Origin: Gambelia wislizenii
Lineage: Eukaryota; Chordata; Lepidosauria; Squamata; Crotaphytidae
DNA length: 64,000 nt
Reading direction: 5' to 3'
Assembly (NCBI GenBank): GCA_030847615.1
Contig: JAUMIR010000001.1
Coordinates: forward strand, 160,553,001-160,617,000
The notes under the pieces were generated by a model. That model worked only from the letters and a program-made list of their open reading frames with translations. It was not told the DNA's origin and searched no databases. Shown piece after piece: positions 45,038-57,760 of this stretch. Each line of letters starts with the position of its first letter. The first letter of the stretch is position 1. The position numbers and the translations under genes are program-made.

Positions 45038-45622
45038 GGAGATTATCAGATGACCTAAATATGGTGTTACACAAATGGTAAGAGATCGCAAAAGGGCTTG
45101 AATTTCAGACATCATCCCCATTTTGTTATGCTCCTGTGCTGGTCCCGTTTCACCCTCGTTGCTTTTTATTCAAGGCTTAAGCCATGAATAGATCACCTGT
45201 TCCGTTTGGAATGACAGGCGAGTGAAAAGGTGCCCCGTTATGCTGGTGGGATGCCAGCATTAGTGGGAGGTCCATTCCAGAACACTTCTGGGTGTGATCG
45301 GAACATCCAGATAAGTAAAACCCTTTCTGTACCCTCCCCAGATTACTTGGCATTTTTTAACTATGTTTTTGTGTTTGCTGTCCTTTTTTACCTTGTATTT
45401 TACTTTTTATTTTTTTATTCCCCACGCACTTATTCTCTCGTGAGCATGGCCTGGGATTTGAAACCAGGAAGTTTCATTCCTGGGCTGCCGAGGGGGAGGG
45501 AGCATCATGCAATTAAGATAAGTGTAAAACCATTCGTCATTGTGCCAGGATGGGGGCGGGTGGGGTCGGGAAAGGAGATAGCAAGATGGGGATGCTATTT
45601 TTGTCCCCATCTGAAAATCTCC
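45038..45622 (+). mobile_element. 0.5-kb TIR family, plus copy 1
   Basis: Left terminus ggagattatcagatg (45038-45052) and right terminus catctgaaaatctcc (45608-45622) are inverted repeats. The interior shares 'gatcggaacatccag', 'attccccacgca' and 'gggctgccgaggggg' with 49032-49601. It has no transposase. The terminal word resembles the ends of the fold-back MITE at 54627-54943. Confidence 0.65.
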
Positions 45623-45637
45623 TTTCTCAATCTCTCT

Positions 45638-45684
<47 letters not shown>

Positions 45685-47100
45685 TCATCCAAACCTTTTC
45701 AGTGCTGGTACCTTGCATTCATCTTTTCCAGTGTCCCATGCTTCCCAGGAACAGTGATGGCCCCACAGTTTAAAAAAGAACAGAGAATTCCCAGTATACC
45801 ATAAATGAATCCATTGAATAGTGATAGCAAATAAATGCCACTAAAACTCTGATTCATGCCAAAATACATTCCGGATTAGTCAGCTAATGCTCATTTGCAG
45901 CTCGCTATAAGGTTTCCACAGTTCACTAGACAATGCATAAATCCACAGCTGCTCTTTGTTGGAATCTTTAACAATTTTTTAAAAAGCAATTTAGTTTTGA
46001 GAAAGAGCACAAAACTTCAGGGAGAAATTGCAAAAGAGAGTTAAAATCAAATCTCTAGCTTGTTCACTTTTATTCCTTGGACTTGATCTTACTTAAGGCA
46101 GGGTCATGTTTGATCAGAGATGTATTTCCAGAGATGGTTCCAGCATCTGGCAAGACTACTGGCAGACAGACCATCTTGCCATGATGTGGTATAAGACAGA
46201 TGGTATCCTGGCTACAACTCCTGCAGCCAGAAGGAAATCTTGACACAACAGTAGAGAATTTGGAAAGCCAAAGAGCATCTGGCTTGGAGCTTCCCTTGTG
46301 AGGTAAAACTGCAAAACACCTCTTAGCTCTCTAGACAAAGCCTGGGCAACTTCATCTGGGGGGATCTCCTATCTGGAACCTACTATGGCCTGCATCACTG
46401 CCATCAGAATTCAAGCTGGAAATACCACTCTAAAATAGCTGGGAAATGTTTCTTTTAAGAAGAATGTTATGGATTGTTACTGAATTTCAGTGGCAAACTA
46501 CAAAAATCTTCTTAAAACAAGAATGTTCTGCTTGTTTTAAAGAGGAAAGTTCAATTTCTACCACAATTTAGAGGCACAATTTGGGAGGGGGTGCCAACTG
46601 ACCCTGGGACCCATGTACACCACAGGCTACAAAGGAAGACCAAAGAGGAGACAGAATCACATAAAATTTACATAGGGACAAAGGGAAGACAAACTTACAT
46701 AAAATTTGCATATGTATAACTCCAGATTTGATTATTATTGTTGTAATTTAAGTAGAAAAATAACCCAACTCACCATGATGGGGAAGAAGACTGCAACAAG
46801 GTGGCCTATGTGCTTGTTGAGCCAGATGCCACTGCTTTGGGCTCACCCGGAAAGTAAAAGAGTCTTTGGAAGAATCAAGACTTTTCTTTTCTTTTTGTTT
46901 TGATTTTATCTGCATATTCCCATGTTTTCATCCAAATGTTTTCTTCAAATATCTCAGGTTTCTCTCGCTTCCCCCTCCCTTGGGTTCTTCCTTTCCCCCG
47001 TCCCATTGGTCATGTGCCACATCTATACTCATGCGACATTTTAGACACTGATTTTCACCAATTTCCACTGAGTCTTCTTTATTATTATTCAGGAGTTATA
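45623..47100. other. No recognised gene; (GA)n microsatellite at 45642-45681
   Basis: The (GA)n run of about 40 bases follows the TIR element closely. The remainder contains no coding sequence or named repeat. Confidence 0.45.
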
Positions 47101-47298
47101 GGACATTTCAGATGGCCCTTACCATGCAAGCAGCCTCTGGAGCAGTAACGAGGCTGCTGTGTGGCAGGGGAGCCTTTTTGGACGCCGCTGTCCCTCTTCT
47201 ATGACCATTCGTGGCACGTACGTGAAGCTTTGAAAGTGGCTGCATCATATCTCAATCACGGAAGTTGCTTGTGCGGTAAGGGCCGTCTGAAAATGTCC
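47101..47298. mobile_element. Fold-back MITE, internally deleted copy
   Basis: Termini ggacatttcagatggccc and gggccgtctgaaaatgtcc are inverted repeats. ATA flanks both sides (47098-47100, 47299-47301), suggesting a 3-bp target duplication. Inside, 'cagcctctggagcagtaac', 'gaggctgct' match the family at 54627-54943. 198 bp, non-coding. Confidence 0.75.
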
Positions 47299-48138
47299 AT
47301 AGTTAAAGTGCCAAAGTGCTTTACTAATATTACACTAGTTAAACATTAGAATCATTTTGTTTTGGTGCAAAAATTCTTCTTTTTCTCACTTGATCTCTGC
47401 TGAATCTACATCCTGGAAGTAATAGAAGTGTTTTACTGGTGGCAGCCATCTTAGCTATTTCTGGAATGATACAAACAGACTGCCAAGAAGAGATACATTT
47501 CATTTAAGAAAATACTGACCTGGGAAGTAGGAATGAAAAGTCCTTGATAAAGTATTTCCCTAGAAATACTTCAGAATGAAGAAAAGTCCAAAATAAAAAA
47601 TTGGTTTGTACAGGAACAAAACCTGGGATTTCCAGAGACCTTTTTCTTGTCTGGAGAGGCTCACAGTCTTCTTAGGGCTTTGTATCTTGAAACCACACTT
47701 GAGCTAGACAGCTCTTCAGATGGAAGGTGCCTTCAAACAGTCAACTGTGCTTTATAAAGGAAGGCCTATGCCCACTCTACCACTCATTTATATCATACCT
47801 CTATCATATGTGAACTCAGGTTGAAGCAAAATATATGTATTACATCAGAAAACATGAAGTCTCACTGTCAAGTGTTTGCTCACTTGGTTAAGGACTTTGT
47901 CACATGAGGCTGAAATTGTGAGAATACAACAGGGTAGTAGCATGAATGGGTTCCTATTATCACATGACGTCATCATCCTCCCATGGTCTGTGTGTGCTCC
48001 AGCCATTAATTACGTATAACTTTTAATTGATGGACAAAACCCGTGAATAGCCCTTGACTATTCTTGCAGTATTGATGTGTGTGCAAAATCGCGTCCTGCT
48101 GTAATCACATCATTACAGTGCAGATGGGTGGTCCTCAT
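47299..48138. other. No recognised gene; possible MITE end
   Basis: 'ggactttgtcacatgaggct' at 47892-47911 looks like a MITE terminus similar to 25839, without a partner that I can see. Confidence 0.4.
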
Positions 48139-48320
48139 CAGAAGTTGCCCACGAGTAAAAAACAGCGCGGCCACCTCCAATGCTAGCCGCAACAGTCACA
48201 GACGACGCTGAGAGAGAAACGGTGTTATCCAAAATGGACCCCTTGCCGCGCAGCAGCCTCGTTACTGCTCCGGAGGCTGCTTGCGCAGCAAGAGGCTGAA
48301 AGAGGCATCTGAAAATCTCC
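48139..48320. mobile_element. Fold-back MITE, right half only
   Basis: From 'gaagttgcccacgagtaaaa' through 'aatgctagccgcaacagtca', 'tccaaaatggaccccttg', 'gttactgctccggaggctgc' to 'ggcatctgaaaatctcc'. It matches the right half of 54627-54943; the left half is missing. Confidence 0.7.
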
Positions 48321-49031
48321 TAATTCTGAGGTCTACTCAAATATTAGTTTTAAGTGAGATCACCAGGATTTCCTACCAGATAAATGTGTATAGGAATAAT
48401 GGAATACAGCAGCTTCACAAACAAGGTTGTTTTTTTTAAAAAAAAATTATTATAGTTTCAAACATAGGCATACATACATACATACATATGAACAAACATG
48501 AAAAAACAAAAAATCATACTGATTTTACACACAATATTGGGCCGAATTCTTACCCCACCCTTCCTTACCTATCTTTCCCTCCTTTCCTTGACATATAACA
48601 TTTAATATATAAACATCATCTCTTAGCTCATTAATTCAAACCATTCCACTTCCCATATGTAAAGATATCAGCTGTAGCTAATTTATAATTAACCTTCTTT
48701 TTCTAAACCTTAGAACAACGGAAGGGACAAACTAACAAATAATTTCTAATTATTTTCTTCTTCATTTCCAGTACAAACAAGTTTTTTAAACCACTGATCA
48801 TGTGCCTTTTATTTCTTTCCAGAACTAAATAAAAAACAATCCCCTTTCTGCAAGTCTAGAAGGCAGGTCTGAATAAAGTATGCACATGTTGGGGGAGGGG
48901 AGAGAGAAGGTAAATAAAACTATTAGCACCAAAGAGTAATCACAGGCCCTGAAATAAGCCTGCCCTAACCAGCACCTGCCACCATTGTTGCACTTTGCAG
49001 ATTTGGAAGAAGACAAAGGTAAAGAGAGCTG
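48321..49031. other. No recognised gene
   Basis: Short (CATA)n at 48470-48489. Nothing else recognised. Confidence 0.45.
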
Positions 49032-49601
49032 TAAATTATGAGATGAATGAGGGGCTTGGGAAATTATCAAACACACTATATATCCCACCACAGGGCAACA
49101 AGACATCGCCAAAGGGCTTAAATATCAGACGACAACATCCCTCTGGCATTATGCCCCATGCCCCTTCCATTCCGGGGTGCCCCATTCTGCTGGTGCAATG
49201 CCAGCTGCAGTGGGAGGTCCCTGCCAAACACTTGGGGTGAGATCGGGACATCCAGGTAAGTGTGTCACATTTTTCCCATTCCTGGGTTACTTGTAGTTTT
49301 TTTAAATGTGTGTATGTGCTTGGTGTAATTTTTAACCTTTTATTTTAAGTTTTATTTTTGAATTCCCCACGCAATCGTCCTCTCACAAGAACAGCCAGGA
49401 TTTGCTTTCCAGGAAGTGAATGAGGCTCTGCTTGAGCTCCATTCACTCTTGGGCTGTCAGGGGGGAAGGGAGGACTTTTAATTGCACAGCAAAGTAGGTG
49501 TCTGATCATTTTTCTTTCAATCAGTTATAGAAACGGGAGTAGGGTGGGAACAGACATAGCGACACAGGGACAAGTTTTTTCATCCCTGTCTCATAATCTC
49601 C
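49032..49601 (+). mobile_element. 0.5-kb TIR family, plus copy 2
   Basis: Left end near 'taaattatgagatg' and right end 'tctcataatctcc' are imperfect inverted repeats. The core 'gtgagatcgggacatccagg', 'taagt' and 'gaattccccacgcaa' matches the other two copies. Non-coding. Confidence 0.55.
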
Positions 49602-50812
49602 TGGGACACTGCTGATGTTATTGTCAGCATTATTCAATAGCAAGCCCCCAAATTGTGCTGGAAACAGAGTCTTTATCCTGACTTGCAGAGTCTCCACCAC
49701 AGTACTTTTCATTTATAAAATGGGATTAAACAGAAAGAGCATAATGGGAGGGGGGGAAGGAGGGAGGGAGGGGGGAAGGAGGGAGGGAGGGAGGGAAGGA
49801 GGGAGCTGAACAGTACAAGAAAGAAAACAAAAAAAAATAGGTTAGCAGAGGTTTAACGGATGAAGGCCTCTCTATATGTGGGGCAAAAACTCTGAATGGA
49901 GTTCTGTCCACATGTCCCCACATTCGCTCTGAAGCCCTGTGCAGTATTATTCTCCACAGGGACATTGGGGTACCTTTTCTTCATTGTCCCTGTGAAGTTT
50001 CATCTGCCACTGCCACCACCACCACCACCAATTTAAGGCTCAGGAGGCAGTTCTGGGCCAAAGGGGGAGGTTTTCTCCCTTCCCTTGCCTTGGCAGTGCT
50101 GCCTCTGCCCACTCTCCCACTTGCCCGTCACAGGAAGAGGTGCTTGAAGAAAGCGAAAGAAGCACTCCAAGGAAGTGATGGGCAAGCGCAGAGTGGATGG
50201 AGGCAGTGGTGCCAAGCCAGGGGAAGGGAGAGAACACCTTCCTTCAGTAGGGAATTGCCTCCTGAGCTTTAAAATGGTCACCACAGTGGTGACAGGGATA
50301 GCGACAGTGGTGGTGGTGGTGGCAGCAGCCAAAAATGCAGAGAAAACCCTGAATTCTCAAAACTAGGTAAAATACCCCAGAATGCCCTGAATCTGTTCCA
50401 TGCGACATGTGACCTGATCACCCCAGATTTGGGGGAAAGTCCATATGTCATGTGGCCTGATCGCCACATATTCAGGGGAATTCACAGGGGGATTTGGGGT
50501 TTTTAATAGTGCAGAGAAGCCCTGAATGCACATTATTCCAATTTATTGTCAGGAAGACAGAGAGTAAAGTCTCACATTAATCTATGTACGTACATTTTAA
50601 TCTATATGGGTTGTATATTTGATTGTTTAACTGCCTTTCGCTCTACCCTTTCCCCCCAACATACTATACCCAGACCCATAGTTTTCAACAGTGAATAGAA
50701 ACAAAGTTGGAAAACATATTCTTCATTCTCTCCTACAGAGAAAGTTTATTTTTCTTTAATTGTTCTTCCTCTCATCTAAAGTAAGTTTGTTCAACTATGT
50801 ATCCTCTTTTTA
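49602..50812. other. No recognised gene; (GGGA)n-rich tract at 49746-49804
   Basis: A G/A-rich tract of ggga and gaag units is conspicuous. (ACC)n at 50011-50031 and (GGT)n at 50309-50322 give short inverted partners. Small frames in this region encode low-complexity Pro/Ser or Thr/Val stretches only. Confidence 0.5.
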
Positions 50813-51035
50813 CAATGGGCCCTTGATATCTGCTCATGTTCAGTTCCAGGACCCCCCATGAATATGAAAATCTGTGGAAGCTCAAGTCCCATTATATACA
50901 ATGGTGTAATAAAATGGTGTCCCTTATATAAAATGGCAAAATCAAGGTTTGCTTTTCGGCTTTTAAAAAAATATTCTTGAACCGTGGATGGTTGAATCCA
51001 TGGATGCAGAATCTGTGGATATGGAGGGCCATCTA
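50813..51035. mobile_element. Tigger/pogo-like MITE
   Basis: TA at 50811-50812 and 51036-51037. Left end caatgggcccttgatatc, right end gatatggagggccatcta. Interior as in 32814-33036. The right 50 bp and its flank are duplicated at 42735-42879. Confidence 0.75.
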
Positions 51036-51127
51036 TACTGGAAAAACCTGTAAAGAAACCTCATCTATTGCTGTTGTTACCTCAAGGATCTGGTGGATAG
51101 AGTTCACACTATGGAAAAAATCTTCAG
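51036..51127 (+). repeat. Flank shared with 42788-42879
   Basis: Ninety bases after the Tigger-like element, from 'ctggaaaaacctgtaaag' to 'aaaatcttcag', match the other locus with only a few changes. No repeat family was recognised in it. Confidence 0.75.
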
Positions 51128-53589
51128 TTTCATTTTCACTGATGTAGCTGAAGGGGATTATGCTAGTGAAAGAGAGCTAGAATTACATTAGAAATATGCC
51201 TCTTGAAAATAATTTAAAATTAAACTATGATATATGGTGATTTACTGGACAGTGGTGGTGGCACAGCCTTCCAAAGTACAACTACACGCCTAGAAAAACA
51301 GATTCCAGAATCTGATAGACAGCCAACTTCATTACTTGAAAAGAAAAATACATTTCTTGAGAAAAAAACACATGATAGGTGGTAGATTTAAGAAGTAATG
51401 GCTTTCTAACACTCATAAGCTTCTATAGAATCAGCAGAGCTTCCCCTCATTCCTAAAAACAAGACCTGGACTGACATGCTTACACATCTAAATGTCCAAG
51501 AGAGACATTTTGGAAACGAGAAGGAGATATTGTTCTCTCTGCACACACGCACACAGGCACACATGTACACACACAACATTTCAGACCACAAGTGAATATT
51601 TCTTAGGAGAATAAGTATCTGTAGCCACCTCACTGGATCTACTCACTAAGTGACTATTGTTATAAGGAATTTTTGTGCATTGTATATGCATGCCAAAGGC
51701 ACAAATCCCTCTATTTCAAGAACAGCAGCAGCAACAACAACAACAACAACAACAAAGACACTCTGCTCTTTGTCAATAACATTGCTATGGTTATGGGATA
51801 TAACAAGAAAACAACAAGAAGACGTGCTCTTAAAATGCACTGAGTTTTGCCATATAATTTTTAATATCTCCAAGAGCAGGCTTTGAACCCTATTGTAATC
51901 TGTCCTCACCTCACACCCAATGACACCTCTTCTCCTCTTATTGAAATAGTGTCCATTCTGGGATCATAATACAAACTATTTCCAAAAGAAGTTTCTTTCA
52001 TTCAGGCTGGATTGGAAATCTTTGTGTTCTTTTCTCAGTCTTCTTTCACTAGTCCTTCTCTCTGTGTCCCTGTTTTGTGCAGAAATGTGAAGCAAAGCTG
52101 AGTTTTAATGGGTGCTTCTCAATTCTCGGAGTTGTAGTCCAGAAAAAAAGCTTCTTTTCCAAGCTATAGGAAGTATAGGCCCCAATTCTATATAATGGAC
52201 AGAAAGCTCTCCATTTTGTGGTAAAAAGTAAGCAGCTGCCCATGCAACTGCAGTTCCATGGAAGCTGTTGATTGGTAGATCCTAGGAAGATAACAATGGG
52301 AATCTTCAGAAGTTGTTGAACTGCAGCTCCCACCATTCCTCACTATGGGCTACACTGGTTAGGGCTGTTTGGTGTTGCAGCCCAAGAGTACCAGAAGGGC
52401 CACACAATTTCCACTCCTAAACTAAGGAATTGTCTAGACTGTGAAAATAATCCTGATAGAATTAGCAGAGAATACCTTTTGTCCCAATGAGATCCCACTA
52501 CAGCCAAAAACTGTAGGGGGAAAGCCTTTGCAGCTTTTCCCAATGTTTTTAAAATAATCTGTGGAAATGCGTATTCCCGCTCGTTTGGCCATCCGATTCA
52601 CAGCACAGTGCATTCTCAGCAAGGTTGGAAGTGGAAAGCTGATTGGTTGGGTGTGTGTAGGAGGGGCAGGCTTGCTGCAACAACGTGGTTGAAAGTGCCA
52701 TTTTGGAGTTTTGCACTATCAACCATGTGCTTTTTGTTGTTGTTGTTGTTGTTGTTGCGCTCAGGCAAACGAACAGCTTTTTTAAGCACTTGGGCATCTT
52801 TGATTTACAGTTAAAATAAAATACTGTGCAGCAGTGACAACTTATGGAGAATAATAACACAAGTAATTCATTCTCGGCCACCATCTTGATTCACAGGCAT
52901 GGCTGCATATGCACCTCAAACAGATAGCTTTGCATACCAGTGATTTTGCCAAAGAAGACAAATGAACACTGCTGCAAATTTGCATTAATGTGCAGCCATC
53001 CACATATCTTCTCATTTAAACAAAGAGGGTTTTTTTTAAGCTTACCTTCTGAGAATCTTCTGAAAATCTTACATTCAGGTGCACTACACCTATGAATTGT
53101 TAGCTCTAATATAGACCGCTGCAGCTTCTTATTGACTAAATGGGTATGAGCTTTTTAGCCAGTTGAAAACACAGGTCTCCAGAGCAGATGGAGGGAGCAG
53201 AATGGGGGTGAGGGGACAAGGAGAGAGCCACCACTCTATCAATGGGGCGGGAAGGGGGAAAAGAATGGGACAGGGGAGTCATCCAATGCAGGTGGGTGGT
53301 AAGATTGACAGAAAAAGAAGAAAGGCTATTGGTTGATAGATTTATGCAGAAATATCTATATCCACATGCATGCCAGGAAGAAGAAAAACACAGCTGCTGC
53401 TGTCATGTGACCTAAAATAATCCAATACAGTGAACACATGAACATGGTAGAAAACATCCTTTTATACTGATGTGGGGAAATGTGTGGCTGTCGATACCAA
53501 ATTGCCTTTGGATTATAATGGGTGCGTGTGACATTAGCAGGGTTACATGGGGGCAGGATATTATGTACTGGAGCTGAGTTATAGCCCTG
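51128..53589. other. No recognised gene; two trinucleotide microsatellites
   Basis: (CAA)n at 51724-51756 and (TTG)n at 52733-52757. 'ggagttgtagtcc' near 52129 is a common MITE remnant. Several open frames exist but show no known motif. Confidence 0.45.
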
Positions 53590-53962
53590 GTGTGGATTTA
53601 GCCTTAGGGAGGTGAATCTGTTTAGCTTGGAGAAAAGAATGTTACATGATAGTCAACTTTAAATATCTTAAGGGGTGTCATGTAGAAGATGGAGCAAGCT
53701 TGTTTTCTGCTGCTCCAGTGACGAGGACATGACCCAATGGAGTCAAAGTACAAGACAAAACATTCAACAGAAATATTAGGAAGAATATCCTCATACAAAG
53801 AGCTGTTTGACAGTAGAATAGACTGCCTCAGAGGGTGGCGGACACTCCTTCATTGGCAATTTTAAGGCAAAGGTTGGATGGCCATCTTACAGGAGTGTGT
53901 TAGCTGTGTGTTCCTGCATGAGAGAGAGCTCATATGGCCCTTTCCAAATCTATGATTATGTG
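53590..53962 (+). mobile_element. CR1 LINE 3' end, diverged
   Basis: Diverged CR1 text: 'ggggtgtcatgtagaagat', 'gagcaagcttgttttctgc', 'tgctccag', 'aatattaggaagaat', 'actgcctcagagggtgg', ending 'ccctttccaaatctatgatt'. It is the same repeat type as 6705-7510 but older. Confidence 0.8.
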
Positions 53963-53984
53963 ACTTTATACCTGTCAATCAGGA

Positions 53985-54330
53985 TGGGATCAAGTAAAGC
54001 GCCACCTCTGATGTTCTCAAAGCCTGGGCTGATGAATATGAAAGAATACGGTCCTTCAGACAAGACTGGACACAAACTATATAGAGCTTTATAATCATAA
54101 CCAGCACTCAAATTGTGCCCTGAAACAGACCAGCCACAAATGGAGTTGTTGTAACATTTGCTCCATGTAACCAGCTCTGGCTGCAGCATTTGGGTAGCTG
54201 AAGTTTCTGAACACTTTTCAAAGGCAGCCCCATGAAGAATGTGTTACAGTAATCCAAATGGGATGTAATTAAGGCATGACTGATCATTGCTAGATCAGCC
54301 ATCTCCAGGAATGGGCACTGTTTCTACACT
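53985..54330 (-). mobile_element. L2-type LINE fragment
   Basis: On the minus strand, 54108-54302 reads 'MISHALITSHLDYCNTFFMGLPLKSVQKLQL', the L2 RT C-terminal block ('ALVTSRLDYCNALY' in relatives). A 3' UTR-like piece adjoins at 53985-54150. Both parts are worn. Confidence 0.65.
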
Positions 54331-54626
54331 AGCCTTAACTGTACAAATGCAATCATAGTTCCTAGTATAGCCAGGCTTGGAGTTGAATCTTCATGTTATT
54401 TCTTCTTTATTAAATTAGTTGATTGTCATTATTTATTCATTTTTAAAAAGGCACCTCTTAAGGAGCCATCTGATCTTTGATACATTGATATTAAGTATGT
54501 TATTTTACTGTACTATCTTCCTTCGTTTTTTTATTCTGTATCAACCCACACAGCAAGCCATTCTGTTTTGTTTTCCTATACTACTTAATAAATATTGTGG
54601 GTATATGTAAGAGAAATAGAGTCTTC
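54331..54626. other. No recognised feature
   Basis: A short stretch between the L2 fragment and the fold-back MITE. I see no coding sequence and no named repeat. Confidence 0.4.
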
Positions 54627-54943
54627 GGACATTTTCAGACGCCCCGTACCACGCAAGGAGCCTCCGGAGCAGTAACTAGGCTGCTGCGCAGCAGGGGGTC
54701 CACTTTGGATGACACCTCCCAAAGTGACTGTTCTGGCTAGCATTGAAGGCAGCCACACTATTTTTCACTCATGGAAGTTGTCTGTGAGTAAAAAATAGTG
54801 TGGCCACCTTCAATGCTAGCCAGAACAGTCACGGACAATGCTGAAAGAGGGATGGTGTCATCCAAAATGGACCCCCTGCTGAGCAGCAGCCTTGTTACTG
54901 CTCCGGAGGCTGCTTGTGCGGTAAGGGGCATCTGAAAATGTCC
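54627..54943. mobile_element. Fold-back MITE, complete copy
   Basis: 317 bp with long inverted arms. Termini ggacattttcagacgcccc and ggggcatctgaaaatgtcc pair; further in, 'ctccggagcagtaact' pairs with 'gttactgctccggag'; the centre 'ctggctagcattgaagg' pairs with 'ccttcaatgctagccag'. TTC flanks both ends (54624-54626, 54944-54946), suggesting a 3-bp target duplication. Non-coding; related copies at 47101 and 48139. The superfamily is not clear. Confidence 0.85.
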
Positions 54944-57180
54944 TTCATTACATTCCTGGAAAAGCTGAAGTGGTTGAATTTGTAACTATCATTTTAGAGA
55001 GGCTCATAAAAACAAGACAAGACATGCTTGCCTACCTTGAAATTCCACACCAGGCAGCAATCTCCATAAGCAAATTAATATCAATGGTCATAGATACATG
55101 TACTTGTTGGTTCATTCTCTTCAAAGTTAAGGCATCTGCTGATCATATAATACTACTTCAGATTACAAAATCAGCCTTTAGTTCAATAGCAATACATTTT
55201 ATGCTTTTAGTTTTGATTGCTGCTGCATCTTGTCCTTTTTATTACTCTGCCCTTTGGCATGATTTCTGTTAGAGAGACATCAGAATATAGTTGTGGGGTT
55301 TTTGTTGACGTTCGTCTATGCAAAAAGAAAAGGGAAGAGAAGGGGAAGGGAAGCAAAAGCCGTCATTCATAACATAAGAGGGTTAAAAAAAACGAAACAC
55401 CCTCAAGCAGGAAACAGAAAAGGAACTTGCATACAGGGTGGTTGCTCCAAACACTCCCTACCATACAGTCAGCTGAACAGACCTCTGTCTCTCAGTGCAG
55501 CTTCTGCATGGTAAGTAGTTTTGGCAGGGCATTTACAATTGTGGCAATAGTGCCTCAATTGTGACTACTCAGAGTTATCGAATATGGAGCCGTTACGGAT
55601 CCATAGCTCTAGGTTACAAATCTATAACGGCAATACAGAATGCCAGGCATACGTAGATAATTAGATATCAAATCAAAAGTTGATTTTCAATAGGACAAGA
55701 TAACCTGCCTCTGAATCACAATATTTGCTTTCAGAAGAACACTGACTGTTAAGTATGGGACCCCAAAACCCCTAACTGTACACATGGAGAGAGACAGAGA
55801 CAGACAGAGAGCACACTAAGAGTGGGTCAGCATTAAATCTGCAAGTTCAATATTTGCAGGTTTTACTGTATTTTGAAATCAAGCACTTATTAAGATTCTT
55901 CAAATGTTTGGGTTGAATAGTTTGAGTTGTAATGAGATTTGTAAGCTTTTAGAATCTCAATCGTCGTCTTAACCAAAGCAATTTATTTCTTAGGACATGA
56001 GTACTGCTAATGGTGGCAGAGTCCAGTTTTAAGAATTAAGGCTCAAGAAATACTTGTTCGGGATTAAAGAGTCACCTGCTATAGATTAAAAAGATGACAA
56101 AGTATTTTCAAACAAAAGTTATATTAAAGTGCTTTCAGTCTCTGTTCACAGCTGCTTTGGCAATAGCTGGAAAATGTGAATATTCAGCAGGAAAATACAT
56201 CTACATAACCAAGCATGTAGTCATTGGAGATGAGAATGGCACTACAAAGGCCAAGCACTTGCGAAAGTGGAGATAAAACAAAAGTCAAAAGCAGCAGAAA
56301 TTTCTTTTCTATCTTTTTACTGTGTGATTTACTTAGGTCCTAGAAAGTTACCTTTACAAAATAATTTATTACACTTTGAGTCCTAAATGCCACGTTGTGC
56401 TAACATTGTATTGCCAATGCAACAGAACTTCCCTCACTTCTTCTCCTGTTTGCAGCCCTCAGAGCTGCCCCAAAACCAGCTTTGGAAGATTTCCAAGGAC
56501 TTTTCTACATGAGCCAGGATATGCCAGCTCCCTGAAAATCAGGCCAATTCCTCCCCTGTTACTGTCTCCAAATGGGAGGAAGTTCAGATGGGCATGCTGG
56601 CCCATCGTTGCAGCCACTATAGCCACCTTCCTCACCCTCCTGTGAGGTAGGAAGCCAGCCTGCACCATGTGACCAAGGCCCCCTGCATGTTACCACCCTT
56701 GGTCACATGCTGCAGGACTCCTTCCTGCTGCTGCAGAGTGATGGCAAACTGGCAGGTGCAGCAATGGGACAGGCTCCTGCGGACACGTGGGGACCAATCC
56801 TTTTTTTTTTTTTTTTTGCCAGTGGTAACAGATTAAAACAGGTATTTTAAAAATGTTGTAATGGTCCTCCCATGTCCTCCCCCCATCTTAGCTCCATCTT
56901 TCCCCTGAGGGTGGTCAGGACTGCAGGGCTCTAAAATGGGGGCAAAACAGGATATGGGGGCAAAACAGGCCTATGTAGATAAGCCCTTAGGCTTCTGGAT
57001 CATGTTTTCAGAGTGCAAAGGTGATGCATGGGGGTGGGAGAAATTAATCACCCCCTCCCTCTTTTACTGGATTCTGTTCTTCCTTGAGTGGAAACCTGCT
57101 GTTAGTGCCTACTCATAACCTCAAAACCAAAAGAAATAATTAATTATAATTATAGCTAAGTTATAAAAGTAATTTTATAA
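54944..57180. other. No recognised gene; short hairpin and poly-T
   Basis: A 13-bp hairpin, catgtgaccaagg (56666-56678) with ccttggtcacatg (56697-56709), is visible. A T17 run lies at about 56802-56818. No convincing frames. Confidence 0.45.
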
Positions 57181-57760
57181 TAATCATAATAATCATAATA
57201 AAATGTATTTATATCCCGCCCCTCTGCGAACAATCGGGGCAGCTTACAACAGTAAAATAATACATAATATAAAACAACTCAAAATCTCTTCCCCCCTTAA
57301 AACATTAGTAAATCAATACAAATTAAAATCAACATATAATACAATTGTTATTAAAAACCCTTCCTAGCGAACAGCAACAGTTAGGAGCTCCAGAATCAAC
57401 TTCCAAAGGGGGTTCCTGAGGCCAGGATTAGCTATTCCGGAAAAGCCTGCCAGAAGAGATCCATCTTGACAGCCTTTTTAAAGCTGTCTAACGATGTCAG
57501 TAGGCGGATCTCATCCGGCAGGCCGTTCCACAATTTGGGGGCGACAGCCGAGAAAGCCCTCTAGGAGGTGGTCGCCAGCCTAGATCTTTGTGGCTGCAAC
57601 AAATTACTCCCAGAGGACCGGAGAGCGTGGGGAGGATTATAAGGGAGAAGGCGGTCCCTGAGATAGCTTGGGCCCAAGCCATTTAGGGCTTTAAAGGTGA
57701 TAACCAACACCTTGTACTGGGCCCGGAATCTGATAGGCAGCCAGTGGAGGGACCTCAAAA
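57181..57760 (-). mobile_element. L2-type LINE ORF2 end and 3' UTR
   Basis: The minus strand begins with 'LHWLPIRFRAQYKVLVITFKALNGLGPSYLRDRLLPYNPPHALRSSG' (57561-57758), the L2 ORF2 C-terminus. It ends with a 3' UTR and the terminus 'gggcgggatataaataca' plus an (ATTATG)n tail at 57181-57200 (plus strand ataatcataat). It is the best preserved L2 3' end here and resembles the split copy at 21446-22215. Confidence 0.85.

Noticed and set aside
45230..45757. 175-codon plus frame
   Set aside because: It crosses the TIR element and a GA microsatellite, giving an R-E repeat at its end; no conserved motif.
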